Assembly (NCBI RefSeq): GCF_030867145.1
Contig: NC_134414.1
Location: forward strand, 126,926,465-126,990,464
Direction: 5' to 3'
Source: Opisthocomus hoazin
Lineage: Eukaryota > Chordata > Aves > Opisthocomiformes > Opisthocomidae
Length of the DNA: 64,000 bases
Shown: piece after piece, positions 1-11,000 of the stretch
Position numbering within the stretch: position 1 is the first letter of the stretch
Layout of the letters: every line of letters begins with the position of its first letter
Translations under genes and position numbers: made by a program
Notes under the pieces: model-generated
Databases searched by the model: none
The model's input: the letters and a program-made list of their open reading frames with translations, nothing else
Told to the model about the DNA's origin: nothing

Positions 1-699
1 ATTGTGAGCTACTGTTTGAACAGCAGACTCGCTGGAGGCGTTTTCGCTTTCCTTCGTGATCTCTCCCACTAGAGGGTACTCTGCTATTCTAGAAGAAAGC
101 GTCTGCACTGGGGCTGCACCGTGACGCAAGCTGTTAGAAGAGCCTTTGCAAATACAACATGGGAGGAACATTTCTTACACACCTCGTGTAAGGATGAAGA
201 GAGCCGGAGGGGAAGCTTTCCATCTCGAGCCGTCACTAACATAACTTTCCTTGAAGTACCGATCTTGGTACAGTTCCATATGTCTTGCTGCATCTGCAGC
301 ACAGATCTTCCTGGCTGATTACCTGTGAAATGCCAAAGTGTGTCCTGGGACACATCACCTACTCACCGGCTTGTCTGGCACGATCCTGGCTGGAGCTTAC
401 ATGGTCGCCCGCGCTCTCTCTGGGTGCTGCACTGGGGACACACGGGCTCTAACCCCAGTCATGCTGGTCGCTGGCACTTTATTTCTCTCCCTCGGGTCTC
501 CCCAGGCACTGGCACTCAGGAACATGCACACACCAGCCCATGGTCCCGGCTCAACTGCTGGTACCAGGCCCCCATACATACATGTAAACCACCTGGGGAG
601 TCCCTCACCCAGGAAAAGAGAAATGGAGTTTAATGAGAAGGTGGGACAGACTGTGGTGATCAGGTGTCGGGCATGGCCAGAGAAGCGTGCTGACCCCCG

Positions 700-1180
700 C
701 CTGCATTTGTGTGACCAGACCCATTTGTCCCTCCATTTTCCCAGGCTTTTTCCTCCCCAAATCCCCCTGATCTCTCCCTTTCTCACCTTTGATTCCTCCC
801 CTAAGCATCCCATAATAAGTCCTGTGCAATTCCAAAATGCTCTTCCTTTGCATCCCATCAAGTGTCCATAGCCCTTTAGGCAGTGACCCTCTCAGTTCAG
901 AAGGTGCTCCAATGATGACTCATCTGGATGGGTTTCACACCCTGACCGCGGGGCTGAGGATCTCCTGGGACATCCCTGGGAGGGGCCTGGGCAGGGTGTC
1001 CCTTCCTCTGAGTCTTTAGTTTGGCGTTTCCACCTGCCCTTGGGCTCCTGTTCTCCTCTGGGCTTGTGGAGGTGGGCCTTCAGTGGGGTGTTGGCTCTCC
1101 TGTGCTGGGACCGGGGAGGAGCTGGGGTGGGGTGTTATTGGAACTCCCTCACCTGCCATGGCTTCTCTGTCCTCCTTGAA
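700..1180. repeat. Left copy of a dispersed repeat also found near 38 kb
   Basis: Several blocks match 37.9-38.3 kb in the same order and orientation: the CCATTTTCCCAGGCTTTTT region, CATCCCATAATAAGTC against CATCCCGTAATAAGTC, AAATGCTCT, and the TCTCCTG...GGGG...TTATT block ahead of TGCCAT. The left copy is longer, with an insertion or local duplication between the blocks. The family is not recognised, and no terminal repeats or target-site duplication were identified. Confidence 0.5.
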
Positions 1181-1334
1181 GGGTGTGCAGCCGAGCTCCT
1201 TGACATACTCAACACTTTCCCTCTCAAACACTCCGTGGATGTTGCTGTTCAGGTTCTCTGCTTCCTTTGCAAACAAGGACCTGCAATTGTTTTTCTCTCT
1301 CAGGTTTCTCTTCAGATGTTGTAGCCTTCTGTGA
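1152..1334 (-). other. Exon-like open block of unknown identity
   Basis: On the minus strand an open frame reads RLQHLKRNLREKNN... to ...KEDREAMAG. It has AG acceptors upstream (TCTTTTGCAG near 1360 and CTCATTTCACAG near 1335) and ends in a textbook donor, GGCAG/GTGAGG, at about 1151/1150. The peptide is charged and helix-like, with coiled-coil character at its start. I do not recognise the family. A diverged relative of the same DNA occurs near 38.2-38.3 kb, where the donor is not kept. It may be an exon of an unidentified gene or simply part of a dispersed repeat. Confidence 0.25.
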
Positions 1335-2260
1335 AATGAGAAGCCGGGTGTCTCCTCCTGCAAAAGACCCAGCATAGTGGTGTGGTAACCATGACAAAGC
1401 TCAACATTACTTGGCAGAGACAAGTGAAGAAGAGGGCTCACCTTCACAGCACAGGAGTCACGAAGCTTGCAAGGAAAAGAGGGAACCTGTGGGAGGTCAG
1501 AGGGAAGGGACTAGTGGAGGTGACTTCCAGCTGTGGTCACTTACTGGTTTTGACTGTGGATGCCACCAGCCCTCCAGAGGACCTTCATGCCTGCGTGACC
1601 AGCAGGGCAGACTTTCCTGGGGAAAATTTGTGTGAGGCTGCTGGTTACAGCATCCCATATGCCCTCCTGGGCATTTCCAGTACCTCTTCCATGCCTTTCC
1701 ACCTAACCATCGACTAACTTTTCTCTGTCATGCTCCAGGCTTTCCCCAGCATTGCTAGAGGTGAAATGGGGCAGGTATGGTGTCATCTACCCACTGTGGA
1801 TGTCCCATGCAGCAAAGACATGCCAGCAGGAACAGACCCCAGCTCTTGATGGAAGGATTTTGTCACATTCCTAGTAAGTGTTGCCAAGGCTTTTGAAGGA
1901 TGTGAATAATTACTGGAAACCTTAGGCTTTTACGTTACCTGGTCTTCATAAACAGTGTGCTGGTCCTTTGGCGTGTGCAGGCTCATGGCTTTCTCACTTA
2001 GGTCTTGGTGTAAGTCTTTCCCCTTTACACGTGTTCTGGATGCACTACATCTCATCAGCCTGAAAAAACCCCATTAACTAGTCACATAATGCTTAGAAAC
2101 CTCCTGGCATTTAGAGTGAATCTTGCTATTTTAAAGATGAGGTTGCCACCTGGAGAAGTTTCCAGGGCAGGTGTATAAAAACACCATCAGGAAACAGAAA
2201 GGCAAATCGTAAGGAGAACACAGGCAAGCCATGTCAATTGCAAGAAAACTGAAATTGTTC
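1335..2260. other. 3' flank of CD200L, no recognised gene
   Basis: This is the stretch downstream of the CD200L stop. It should hold the 3' untranslated region, but I see no clear minus-strand AATAAA here. No other coding signal was supported. Confidence 0.4.
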
Positions 2261-2367
2261 TTACTTTTTCTTTTTCCTGTTGATTAGTTTCATGGTGCAG
2301 TATATCAAGATTGTTAAGAACACCACAGCTATTAAGACTGCCATGATGATTACGCTCTTCTGAGTGC
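2261..2367 (-). CDS. CD200L: CD200L exon 4: transmembrane segment and short tail
   Basis: The acceptor TTTCTTTTTGTAG is followed by TQKS, a hydrophobic helix (VIIMAVLIAVVFLTILIY) and the basic tail MKLINRKKKK ending in TAA at 2263-2261. The last bases, AAA/GTAAGA, also form a good splice donor, so a longer tail from a further downstream exon cannot be excluded. With the TAA the tail is too short to hold a signalling motif. Confidence 0.78.
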
Positions 2368-4967
2368 CTACAAAAAGAAACCAAAAAATTCGCACAGAAC
2401 ATAGAGGGATGTCAATGTTTTTCTCATGTCCTCTTGCAGAGGTTGGGACTGAAGTGAAACATTCATCAGTTTGTCCTCATTTATTCTTTGAAGAAGAGAA
2501 GGGAATAGTATAACAACGTATCATTGTGGTAGGTGAGGAATTCTTTTTTAAATAAATACTGACAGTATCTCACATTTCCCTGGTATTGGGGGAACTAAAA
2601 TCCAGCATTTTTTACTGCTGATCTATTTGTGTTTCTCTTTCTGTATGAAGCAGTTTTATCACGAGGAAAGGCTCGCACCCTTCCTGAACCATACCCTTCT
2701 GCAAGATCTTCCATAGGAATTATTTCTCCCCAGCATTCGACAGCCAGGGGCCTGCTCTGCTGGTACCCTCCAGCTGTGGACACTACTATAGAGCTGATCA
2801 CATCTGCTCTAAATCAGTGATGTAGAAATATAAACATACAGAGACATATAAACATATGTACTCACAAATCTACTTAATTGTTAGATATATATATATATTT
2901 GCACACATCCACCGCACAAACACAAAGGTGCCACAGGAAAGAGTCTTCTGGATGGTTTCAAACCATGAAATTTTCATCTAGCACAAGGTCTGAACTCCCA
3001 GAAAAATGTCTAGTGACACCTACTTAAGTGCAAGCTGCACTCTCACAGTTGCACATTCTCTCCTAAGTGCTCCCCACTACCTGCTGCACCTCTCCATACA
3101 AATGCAACCTACCTTCTCTTCCTTTTTCCAGGTAAAGCACCTTCATTTTCCTTCCCTGCGGGTGGTCAAGGAGGCAGGTCAAGGCATGGAAGTGGTTGGC
3201 AGAGAAGGTAAGTCTGTTTGCTACCGTTACTGTTCCGTTTGCATTTTGGAAGTGGTGTATTTCAGGGGACTCATTCAGGTCTTTGTGATCCAGCCAGGTG
3301 ATTTTGGGGGCAGGCTTTCCTGTTGCTGAGCAGGCTGCGGTGAGGAGACCCTCGGTGAGCAGGTGGGAATCATACTCCACTGTTAGCTCAGAAACGGCTG
3401 AGAGTGAAAAGATAAGGTACTTTTTACACTCTGTGGTGAGCTGACAGTCAAAGCTGGGTGGGTCAGCTCTCTACACAGGGATTCTTATCCAAAAGCATTT
3501 CCTGGCTTATTTACATTCATCTGCTTTGAGGAGAGGTGTGGCAGTTCAGGAGACTACCCAGCAAGGACATGCTGCTGCTTGGAAAGTATCCATGCAGTGG
3601 AGGGGATAATGCCTTACTCCTGACTACATCAGACCTATGCTGAGTGCCAGAAAGTGAGAAGGTGTTAGCTGAAAACTTACTTTGGATGTTGAGGCATATA
3701 TCTTTGCTGAAAGAGCCGTGGGGGAACACGTTGAAAATGCATCTGTAATAAGACTCATCCTCGAATGTGAGATTTTGCAGTGTGATAGCTGAGGCCTGCA
3801 GGGTTGCTCTGGTAAAATGTACCTTCTTCTGGAATGATCCCATTAGCCTCAGCCCATGGTTTGGGCTGTAGGTGGCTATGTTCTGGAAGGAAGACCCATC
3901 TCTCTTCTGCCAGGTGACTTGCAAAACATCCATCGAAAGCAAGAAGTTGCAATAGAAATTTGCCTCTCCACCAAGGGCTGCTGCAATAATGCTATCAGAT
4001 TCCACAGCTTCCTTCAAACCTAGGAACAATGGAAACCACAGAATCAAAGCAAGAGCAGAAGAAATTCGCTCGAGGAAGGCTATAGTGCCTTGAAGCATCC
4101 AAACACAGTGTTCCCATCTTGCAAGGAGCAAGGAACTCCACCATGAAGCCATGTGGCACACTGGGAGACCTCAGACACCTTGGTCTCATGGGGGCCGTCA
4201 CTTCGTTAGCCGATGCTGTACACTGCCTGTGGTGAGGAGGGAGGTGGCATGGGAACAGAGGGCAGGCAGGCTCCTTAGAGAGCACAGCAAACTCAAGCCC
4301 CAGGCTCACCTGCCTGCTTCTTCCCAGCGCGTTACTCCTAGCCCACCTTTGTCCCCCAGAGCGCAGAGGTGTCCTCTACAGACCTGACACACAGCAACCA
4401 CCCAGCGAAAGTGGCTATCACTCCTGAGATCATCCCCGGTCCCCTCTCTCCGGCCCCGGCAGGGGGCTGGGGGAGGCAGAGCAGCCCAGGGCACCCCGCA
4501 GCTGGGAGGCAATGCGACCGGCTGCAGAGGGGTATGCCCCTGCCCCAGCCTCTCCCAATAGAAGCCTGCACTGCCCAGACATGTGCGCTGGAAATTCAAA
4601 CCTGCCCCATCCCTTGTGCTGAGAAACTTCAAAACATTTACAGAGAAAGGGAACAGTCGGGTTAAATATACAGCTTGAATGCAAAGCCGCACTGCCCCAT
4701 GCCCTCTCTGACCTGCATTTCCCCATTTTGCTGCTGGGAAACCCCCAGATTACCAGCCGCTGCTCCAGTCACCAGCTGCTATTTTTCAGTCAGGGTGGCA
4801 TCTGGGTGTCTCTGCTTGCCAAGAAAGGCTGGCGCTGCTCCGGAGTTAACCTCGCGCAGGGGAAGGGCGCTCCACTCACCCGTCGCCGTCGCCGGCTCCT
4901 CCAGCTGGCAGCCTCCGCACAGCAGCAGCAGGCAGATTTCGGCCCAGCAAAGCAGGGGGAAAAGCAT
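2261..4967 (-). CDS. CD200L: CD200-like membrane glycoprotein (CD200L), complete four-exon gene
   Basis: The spliced coding sequence joins 4967-4880, 4019-3681, 3397-3113 and 2367-2261, giving 819 nt (272 residues plus stop), close to mammalian CD200 (about 270-280). All introns are phase 1 with GT/AG ends, as is usual for Ig-domain exons. Domain order is signal peptide, V-type Ig (WQK motif, final D..YYRC), C-type Ig (CSATGKPAPKITW) and a transmembrane helix with a basic tail. CD200-family proteins sit on the cell surface and engage inhibitory CD200R on myeloid cells; that this copy does so is inference. It lies in tandem with, and in the same orientation as, the fuller CD200 gene about 10 kb away, sharing DVLQVTWQK, NIATYS, LQASAI and SATGKPAPKITW, so the two are duplicates. 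The tail has no tyrosine motif. The symbol CD200L is a descriptive choice. Confidence 0.85.
3113..3397 (-). CDS. CD200L: CD200L exon 3: C-type Ig domain
   Basis: The exon is 285 nt, phase 1 to phase 1, with acceptor CACTCTCAG and donor GAAG/GTAGGT. It begins TVSELTVEYDSHLL and carries the Ig cysteine pair (AACSATG and ALTCLLDH) with the central tryptophan in PKITW. Sequons NES and NGT are present. The CTCAGCAACAGG...ATCACCTGG stretch is nearly identical in DNA to CD200 exon 3. Confidence 0.87.
3681..4019 (-). CDS. CD200L: CD200L exon 2: V-type Ig domain
   Basis: The exon is 339 nt, phase 1 to phase 1, with acceptor TTCCTAG and donor AAA/GTAAGT. It encodes the B-strand cysteine (NFYCNF), the VTWQK core and the F-strand motif DESYYRCIFN. 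CD200 has DEGCYKCIFN at the same place, so this copy has Tyr where CD200 has the extra Cys, while the later cysteine (DICLNI) is kept. One N-glycosylation sequon (NLT) is visible. Confidence 0.88.
4880..4967 (-). CDS. CD200L: CD200L exon 1: start codon and signal peptide
   Basis: The ATG at 4967-4965 opens MLFPLLCWAEICLLLLCGG, a compact signal peptide with a leucine core. The open frame runs further upstream but has no ATG there (only a GTG at 5000), so this start is preferred. The exon ends in CGG followed by GTGAGT, a near-ideal donor, in phase 1. It sits in a GC-rich stretch, as expected for a first exon. Confidence 0.8.
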
Positions 4968-5089
4968 CGTGGGACTCAGCAACTGCCTGGGAAAGGTCAC
5001 CCCCTTTCCCCACGTTCCTCAGAGGGCAGCTGGCAAGCCCAGGGGGACGGCTGAAGATTTCGCGCCTTTTTCAGAGCCCTCCTCGGAGG

Positions 5090-5097
5090 CCAATCAG
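5090..5097. promoter_or_regulatory. CCAAT-type motif upstream of CD200L
   Basis: CCAATCAG lies about 120 bases 5' of the CD200L start codon, inside the GC-rich block at roughly 4.4-5.1 kb. Position and sequence fit a CCAAT box in a promoter without an obvious TATA box. This is inference from one short motif. Confidence 0.3.
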
Positions 5098-5099
5098 CG

Positions 5100-8000
5100 G
5101 TGGCAGGGAACGACCAGCCAGGCGGGAACCATGCCCTTGTTCCCTCCTGGGAGTCAATCATTAATCATGGCAAACTGACTCAAAATAAACAGCACACCCT
5201 TTTCTTCGCCAGCAGCAAAGCTTGGTATTCCCCCTCGTGAGCCCTGTGCTGTTGGGCTCCTCTGTGAGTGTCGTCATGAGGCCGTGCACCTCACAAGGTG
5301 TAAAAGCGGGATCTTCTCCGTAAGCACGGGTGGTGGCTGGTGCAGGGGGAAGAAATGAGGGGCCATGGTCCCCGGCAGCCCCTGCTGCCTTTCTCTTTGG
5401 CGGGAAGAGAGGGTGGGCAGGGAGGCTCTGCCTGTGGATCACTGCCTCCGCGGCTTGCTGAGCACTGCACCGGGCGCCGATACCAAGCTCCTCAGGGACG
5501 TGGCTTTCCTCCCCCAGACCTGGCACAGGGGAGTCCCAAGCAAGAACAGCAGATGTTTCTCCACCAATAGGGTGGTGTGGAGACACCTGCAGATGCCACC
5601 TCTTCACCGCAAGCACACCAACACCACAAGTTGGATTATGAAAGGGGACTCTGCAGAAGGCAGGTTTGGCTGAGGGCCCTCCTCTCCGAGTACATTTGCA
5701 TCTCACCTCGTTCCAGAAAGGGTAAGCCAGGGGTGCGACAGTGCCTCTGTTCTCAGGGGTGAGGTCTCCTGCCCAAGAGTTTCACAGCAAAATCACACCA
5801 CACAGATCCTGGCCACATGGTAATCCAGTGGTGAGATTAAGCACCGTGTGAAGTTTCTAGCTGTATTTACAGAAGGATACCCACCATACTCTATACATTT
5901 TTTCTGGGTTTTTCTGCAAGAAAGGAAGAAGGCTATTTTACAGGAAAATACGCGAAGTGATTACCATACACTTTCTGTCCGTGTTCATCTCTGCTATTTC
6001 TGAATATGACTCTTCCCTCTGTCTGAAGGGGTAGCATAATATTTTAGATTTCTTACAGGTTCCCGTGGGTTTACAGTCCGTATCCTGCCCTGAACCTTGT
6101 AGACTGATTAATAGAAAGGCAAGATGAACTCCAGAACATCCCTCCTGACACCTCTGTTAGGGGAAGGGGCTCCGTCCAGTCTCTCACTGGGCCTCACAGC
6201 ACCAGTTTGCACTGCAGACAAAGAGCAGGGAAGTGAAACCAGCATGCACCACCACATCAGAGCCTTTCCACAGGGTTCCTCAGGGATTTTCATCTTCTCT
6301 CCCCCCCCGTCTCTACCATCACTCTCTTCTGACACCAGCTCCCCTCTGTCTCCTGACTTCTCCTTCAGGCGTAAGGGGCTGCCTTACCCCAGCGGAGCAG
6401 CCAAGTGGGAGCATTCAGGACCCACCTCACCATGACTTGGAGCAAGCACCCGGGGGCCTGCCAAGGGATGCTCTGCAGTAAACCCCACAGCACATAGTGG
6501 AGAAAGCTGTGGCAACTCACTCAGGTCCCCTTTCCCAGGGTCAGAATTGCCAACCAAATCCAGGCGCTTTATTGACAAACCAAACAAACCTCAACAAAAA
6601 CAAGCATCAGGGATTCCTGCAGAAGAAACTCAAGGCAAGAAAGCGAGGGCAAGGATAAGTGAGGATGCAGCTAGTGCTGCGGAGGTCACGTGGACTTTCC
6701 TGGGTGAGGAGGGCCCAAGAGCAAGTGGAAGTGGATACGCTCAGTGCACAAGGGCAGCTGCACGGGGAGGCGAGCTTGCTGCCCCAAGCAAGCACCCAGC
6801 CCTGGCTAGCACTAAACAGCCAACACAAACATCGCTGCAGTGTAGCTCTTGCATCCAAGGTACAACAGACAGAGCAGAGCAGATCTGCTCCCCTCTTGCT
6901 TGCCCCTGGAGCCACACCGGAGATGGGAAAGCAGACCCACAGACAGGCACCAGCAGAGGGTCACACATGTACAGAGCTTTGTGGAGGTGTATCTTCAGTT
7001 TCTTTCTGAAGTGAGAGGGCAGGTTGGTGCAGTCATCTTAAGTGGTACGCACTTCTCCCCTTCTAGAAACTCTTCATTATCCAGGCAGCACAATGGGCTC
7101 AGGTATTTGTATTACAGCAACAGCCTTTGCCCTCTGAATTACACTGGTTTTCACCCGAGCAAGGATCCTACCTGCCAACTGCACAGTATGTGTCAAAACA
7201 CATTCCCTAATTCTCACATGCAAAATAAAAATCTGTTCAACTTCTTACACCGTTTCCCACATCCTTCCTCCCCAAGTTTTACTTTATTTTATGTAGCTCC
7301 CAAACTTTGCTCACAGAAAGAAACTGGCTGATTTTTTTTCCAGGTTTTTATCAAAGGCCCTTGAAGACCCAGTTGTTTGTCTAAAAAGAACTGTCCTATA
7401 GGACTGCTTGTCCAAGCCAGACCTCAATGCTTTCAACTTTTCAGATAAAGCAGTGTGTTTGGACTGTAAGTACTGGAGAGTCTGACTTTAATTAATTAAT
7501 TCTGATTTACTTGGGGGGGGGAGTGTCTGCAGAACTGCTTTAGGATTAAATTGAGAAGAGCTCTTTCTGGAGGCCACTCTTTTTCAAGCTTCAGTTTTGT
7601 TATTGTTGCTAATGTCTAAGAGGAGAATTACTAGTGAGGAGAAAGACTGTTCATCAACAGTTTTCTAGTGCTGTATTTCCTCCCCCTTTCTGTTGGTTCA
7701 TGTTTCTTGTTCTCTGTTCTGCCAGAGACCAAGGGGCACCCTGCTCCAGGCCACAGCCTGTAGACAGAAGGGTGAGGAGGAGAGGAAATGTCAGCTGACT
7801 CCTGGCTGCAAGCCCAGATGCACCGGCTGCTGAGATGAGAGGGGCAGGCATCAGCCCAGCAAACGCTACGCAGACACTCTGAGAGCAGGTCGTCGTCAAA
7901 ACTGTTCAGCAGCCTCGTTTCCTGTTGGTAGTGTTTACTTCAGTTAGGAAGTTACGGGGATTTCACGCTTTTGATCAGAAATTGACTGGGGAACGTGGAG

Positions 8001-11000
8001 TGCAGTAGCCAGTGCCACCTCCCTCGTGCAGCTCCAGCTCCCAGCTGCGCCCAGCCATCTCCTTCCCCAGCTGCGTTACCCGTAGCCAGCCTCACGTCAT
8101 ACACCAGCTGAGGGGCATAGAGAGACCTTCAGTCACTAATTAGCTCCACAGACTTTGCAAAACAGGACACTTGTTCGTGCACTGAAGTGGTACGCTTTCC
8201 AAGCATGCCCCAAATTCCCAGGCTCTTGGCATATCTTCTCTGTGGCTTGGTTGCCAAATAGGCCAAGCTTCTCAAGCCAATTAGTCCACTAATGCCCTGC
8301 ATAAGTGAGAGGCCACAGGGCGGTAGAGATCCCAGATAACCCTCTCATTGCAAAGCTAATCTCCTGAGAAGTATTTATCCTGGAAGCAGCCAAATACTAA
8401 GGACTTGTTTTCTAACAACTGCCAACCTGAAGATTTCCTGGGGAAATCATTCACACCCCCCCCCCCCCCCCCCCTTCGTTTGGCTCCACTTAGACCCCCT
8501 TCCCCTGCCCTCAGGCTCCGCATGTGCCCTGTTGCTATGGTCCCCTCTCCTTCCCTCCTTCCTCCCAAATTCCCTCTTCCTAGTTCAGCCCCGTGACAAC
8601 CCTGGGATAGAGAAGGGCAAGGGGTGCCAGGCAGGGGAGGGGTGATCCAGGCAAGAGAACAGCACCTTCAGAGGTGTGATGAGATGGAAGAAGCATTGGG
8701 GAGAAAAAAACCCCTTGAACAGACTGGGAGAGGCAAACTACGTGGCTGGGTCAAGTAACAGCAAAGTAAAGGACAAACTTTCTGTTGTTTGCGGCAGAGG
8801 GATTGCACTGGTGATAGCTTCAAGTCTGGATCCCATGGGCCAGAAAAAGAGCGAAGGAAGAGGAAATGTGCTAAAGGAATGAAGGAAGCTTTAGAGAATC
8901 AAGTAGAGGGTCCTCAGGCCTTCTTGCTCACTTTTCAGGAAAAATGTCCGTCCCACAGTGATGACTACTGCTGTTTCCTGGCAGCTTCTGGCTTCAGTTT
9001 TTCCAAGTTGGCCTCCAAATCCCTGTCTGCCAGTTCTACAGCAGAATGATATAGAGAGTCACAAACCTGAGACTAGAGGAGTTAAAACTGCGTGATAAAC
9101 ACAATGTTTCTTCTGCTGGGCCAGAGTCCACAGGGAGCCTGGTGCCTGATAACAACAATAACATCCCTTTGTGCTGGGATGTTACTACCCATGACCCAGA
9201 ATTCGGCCCCCTCCTTTTGCATCCGAGTCAGGTTTGCACCCCAGAGAAGCCTGCAGGTTGCTCAGCATTTTCTTGGTGATGCAGCGAGGTCTTGGTTTCC
9301 TCGCGCAGCCTCAGCTAGACTTGGAGGAATCTTTTCTGGTTCTCTTGATGTGGTCAGAAATCTTTACAATAAAGATTTTCAGAAAGAAACGTTGAAGTTA
9401 CATACATAGATAAATACTGAAGTATTGAGTAGAGAATTGACACCTTGCTTCTGTTAATAAATCCTTTTTAGAAAGAAGACAGCCTACATTTAATATGATT
9501 AAAATTAAACTCATACGAAGTGGATATGCGAAGATCTTCAGAAAACTATACTAGGACATTCCCCCTTTTCTCCTCTTTGTGTATAAGTTCTGGTATTTAG
9601 AGAAAAACCTGTGACAAATAAAGATACTTCTTTTTACTCAACTGATGGACAGCTAAAAAACCGTCACAATCTCACTTATGAAATTAGCTACATTCTTGTA
9701 GACATGGAAGGCTCAAGGGCTCTGAGGCAAATTGGTTTCTTAAAGTCTAATATTGGACTTTCTGTAATTCATTTGAAGGATAATATCAAATAAAATATTC
9801 TGATTGAAAGAAATCTCTAATTTTTAGTCTAAAACTGTAGGGTATTTTTTCTGCAAGCATTTCATTGCACCCGGGTCTTTCATGTACAGTTTCAAGTGCT
9901 CTCTTACTAGACAAGCTGCTTTTTCTTCGCTTCTCCTTAGGCTGGTTAAGGACTGCACCTTCTGAGAAGTTAGGGAAGTCAAAACTCTGTTTATATTGTG
10001 TATGGGTCTCAGAATGAGGATTCCCCCAAGCTTCCCAGAAATTTCAGCTGGCTTTTTTCAAAGCTGAACAGTCTACAACACAGTCCATCCACAAACAGCT
10101 TGGACAAGAGCTCAGTGCTCCTTTCACACACAGCTTCATAAGAGCAAAGATGAAAGCAGCAGAGATCTGAGAAGGCCTTTTGTGTGGCTTCCAAAATATG
10201 AGTAATTTCTGGTGTTCTAAGAATGGAAACAAAAATATGCTTGATTTTTATCTGCCTGGTTTGATAGCCTCATTTATGAAAGACAAAAATTCACTCAATT
10301 ACTGCAGTTCTCTTATTTCAGCTGCTTTGCAGTGGCTCAGAGCAGAAAACCGAACGAAAAACAATAGGCTGTATTTTCTTCCATGTCTGAGCTCATAAGA
10401 AAATTTACTGGTGTGGTGTTTAGCAGACGAATCATTCTCCCATAGTCATGCAACAGAGAAATGATGAAAGATGCTTTCAATCTTCTATCACCAAAACAAT
10501 GTTCCTTTTCACTGTGTGGATTTAGTCCCGTGCTTCTGCCAGCAGTGGTTTCAGAAAAAAGAATATTCTTCCTATTTCAGCCAGCGACTTGTAAAACATC
10601 TAAGGGCAGCATTTCAGCTACATTTCAAAGTCACATCCTCAGCCGGAGCTGCTGGGGTGATGCCTTTACACCTTACAGCTCTCTTAGAACCTGGAACCCA
10701 GTACCCAGGCAAAGAAAAATACCAACACATCTCCAAAACAGCCTGGTGTGCTGAAACAGGAACCTGGACATTTTATGCAGCCTGAGTACCCTTTATTATA
10801 TAACTATATATAAATATAAAATACACAGTTTAAAATGACACTGTCTTAAGGTCCTACATAAATGAAAACCTTAATCCAAGCTGATTGATGTCAAGATCAA
10901 AGGATCCCAGAGCTGAGATGTGCAGGCTAAATTATCCCATTTGCTTTGGAGAGAGACACTGTACCTAGCGCCAGTTTTACCCAAGAGGCAAGCAGGAGAG

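Noticed and set aside
605-720. Plus-strand peptide MEFNEKVGQTVVIRCRAW resembling the start of an Ig V domain
   Set aside because: No tryptophan core or second Ig cysteine motif follows, and no splice donor in frame was found. Best explained by chance.
397-861. 154-codon minus-strand frame
   Set aside because: It overlaps other frames on both strands, has no recognisable motif and crosses the dispersed repeat.
4306-4726. Overlapping minus-strand frames of 77-128 codons near the CD200L promoter
   Set aside because: GC-rich DNA gives long frames by chance; no domain and they lie in CD200L intron 1.
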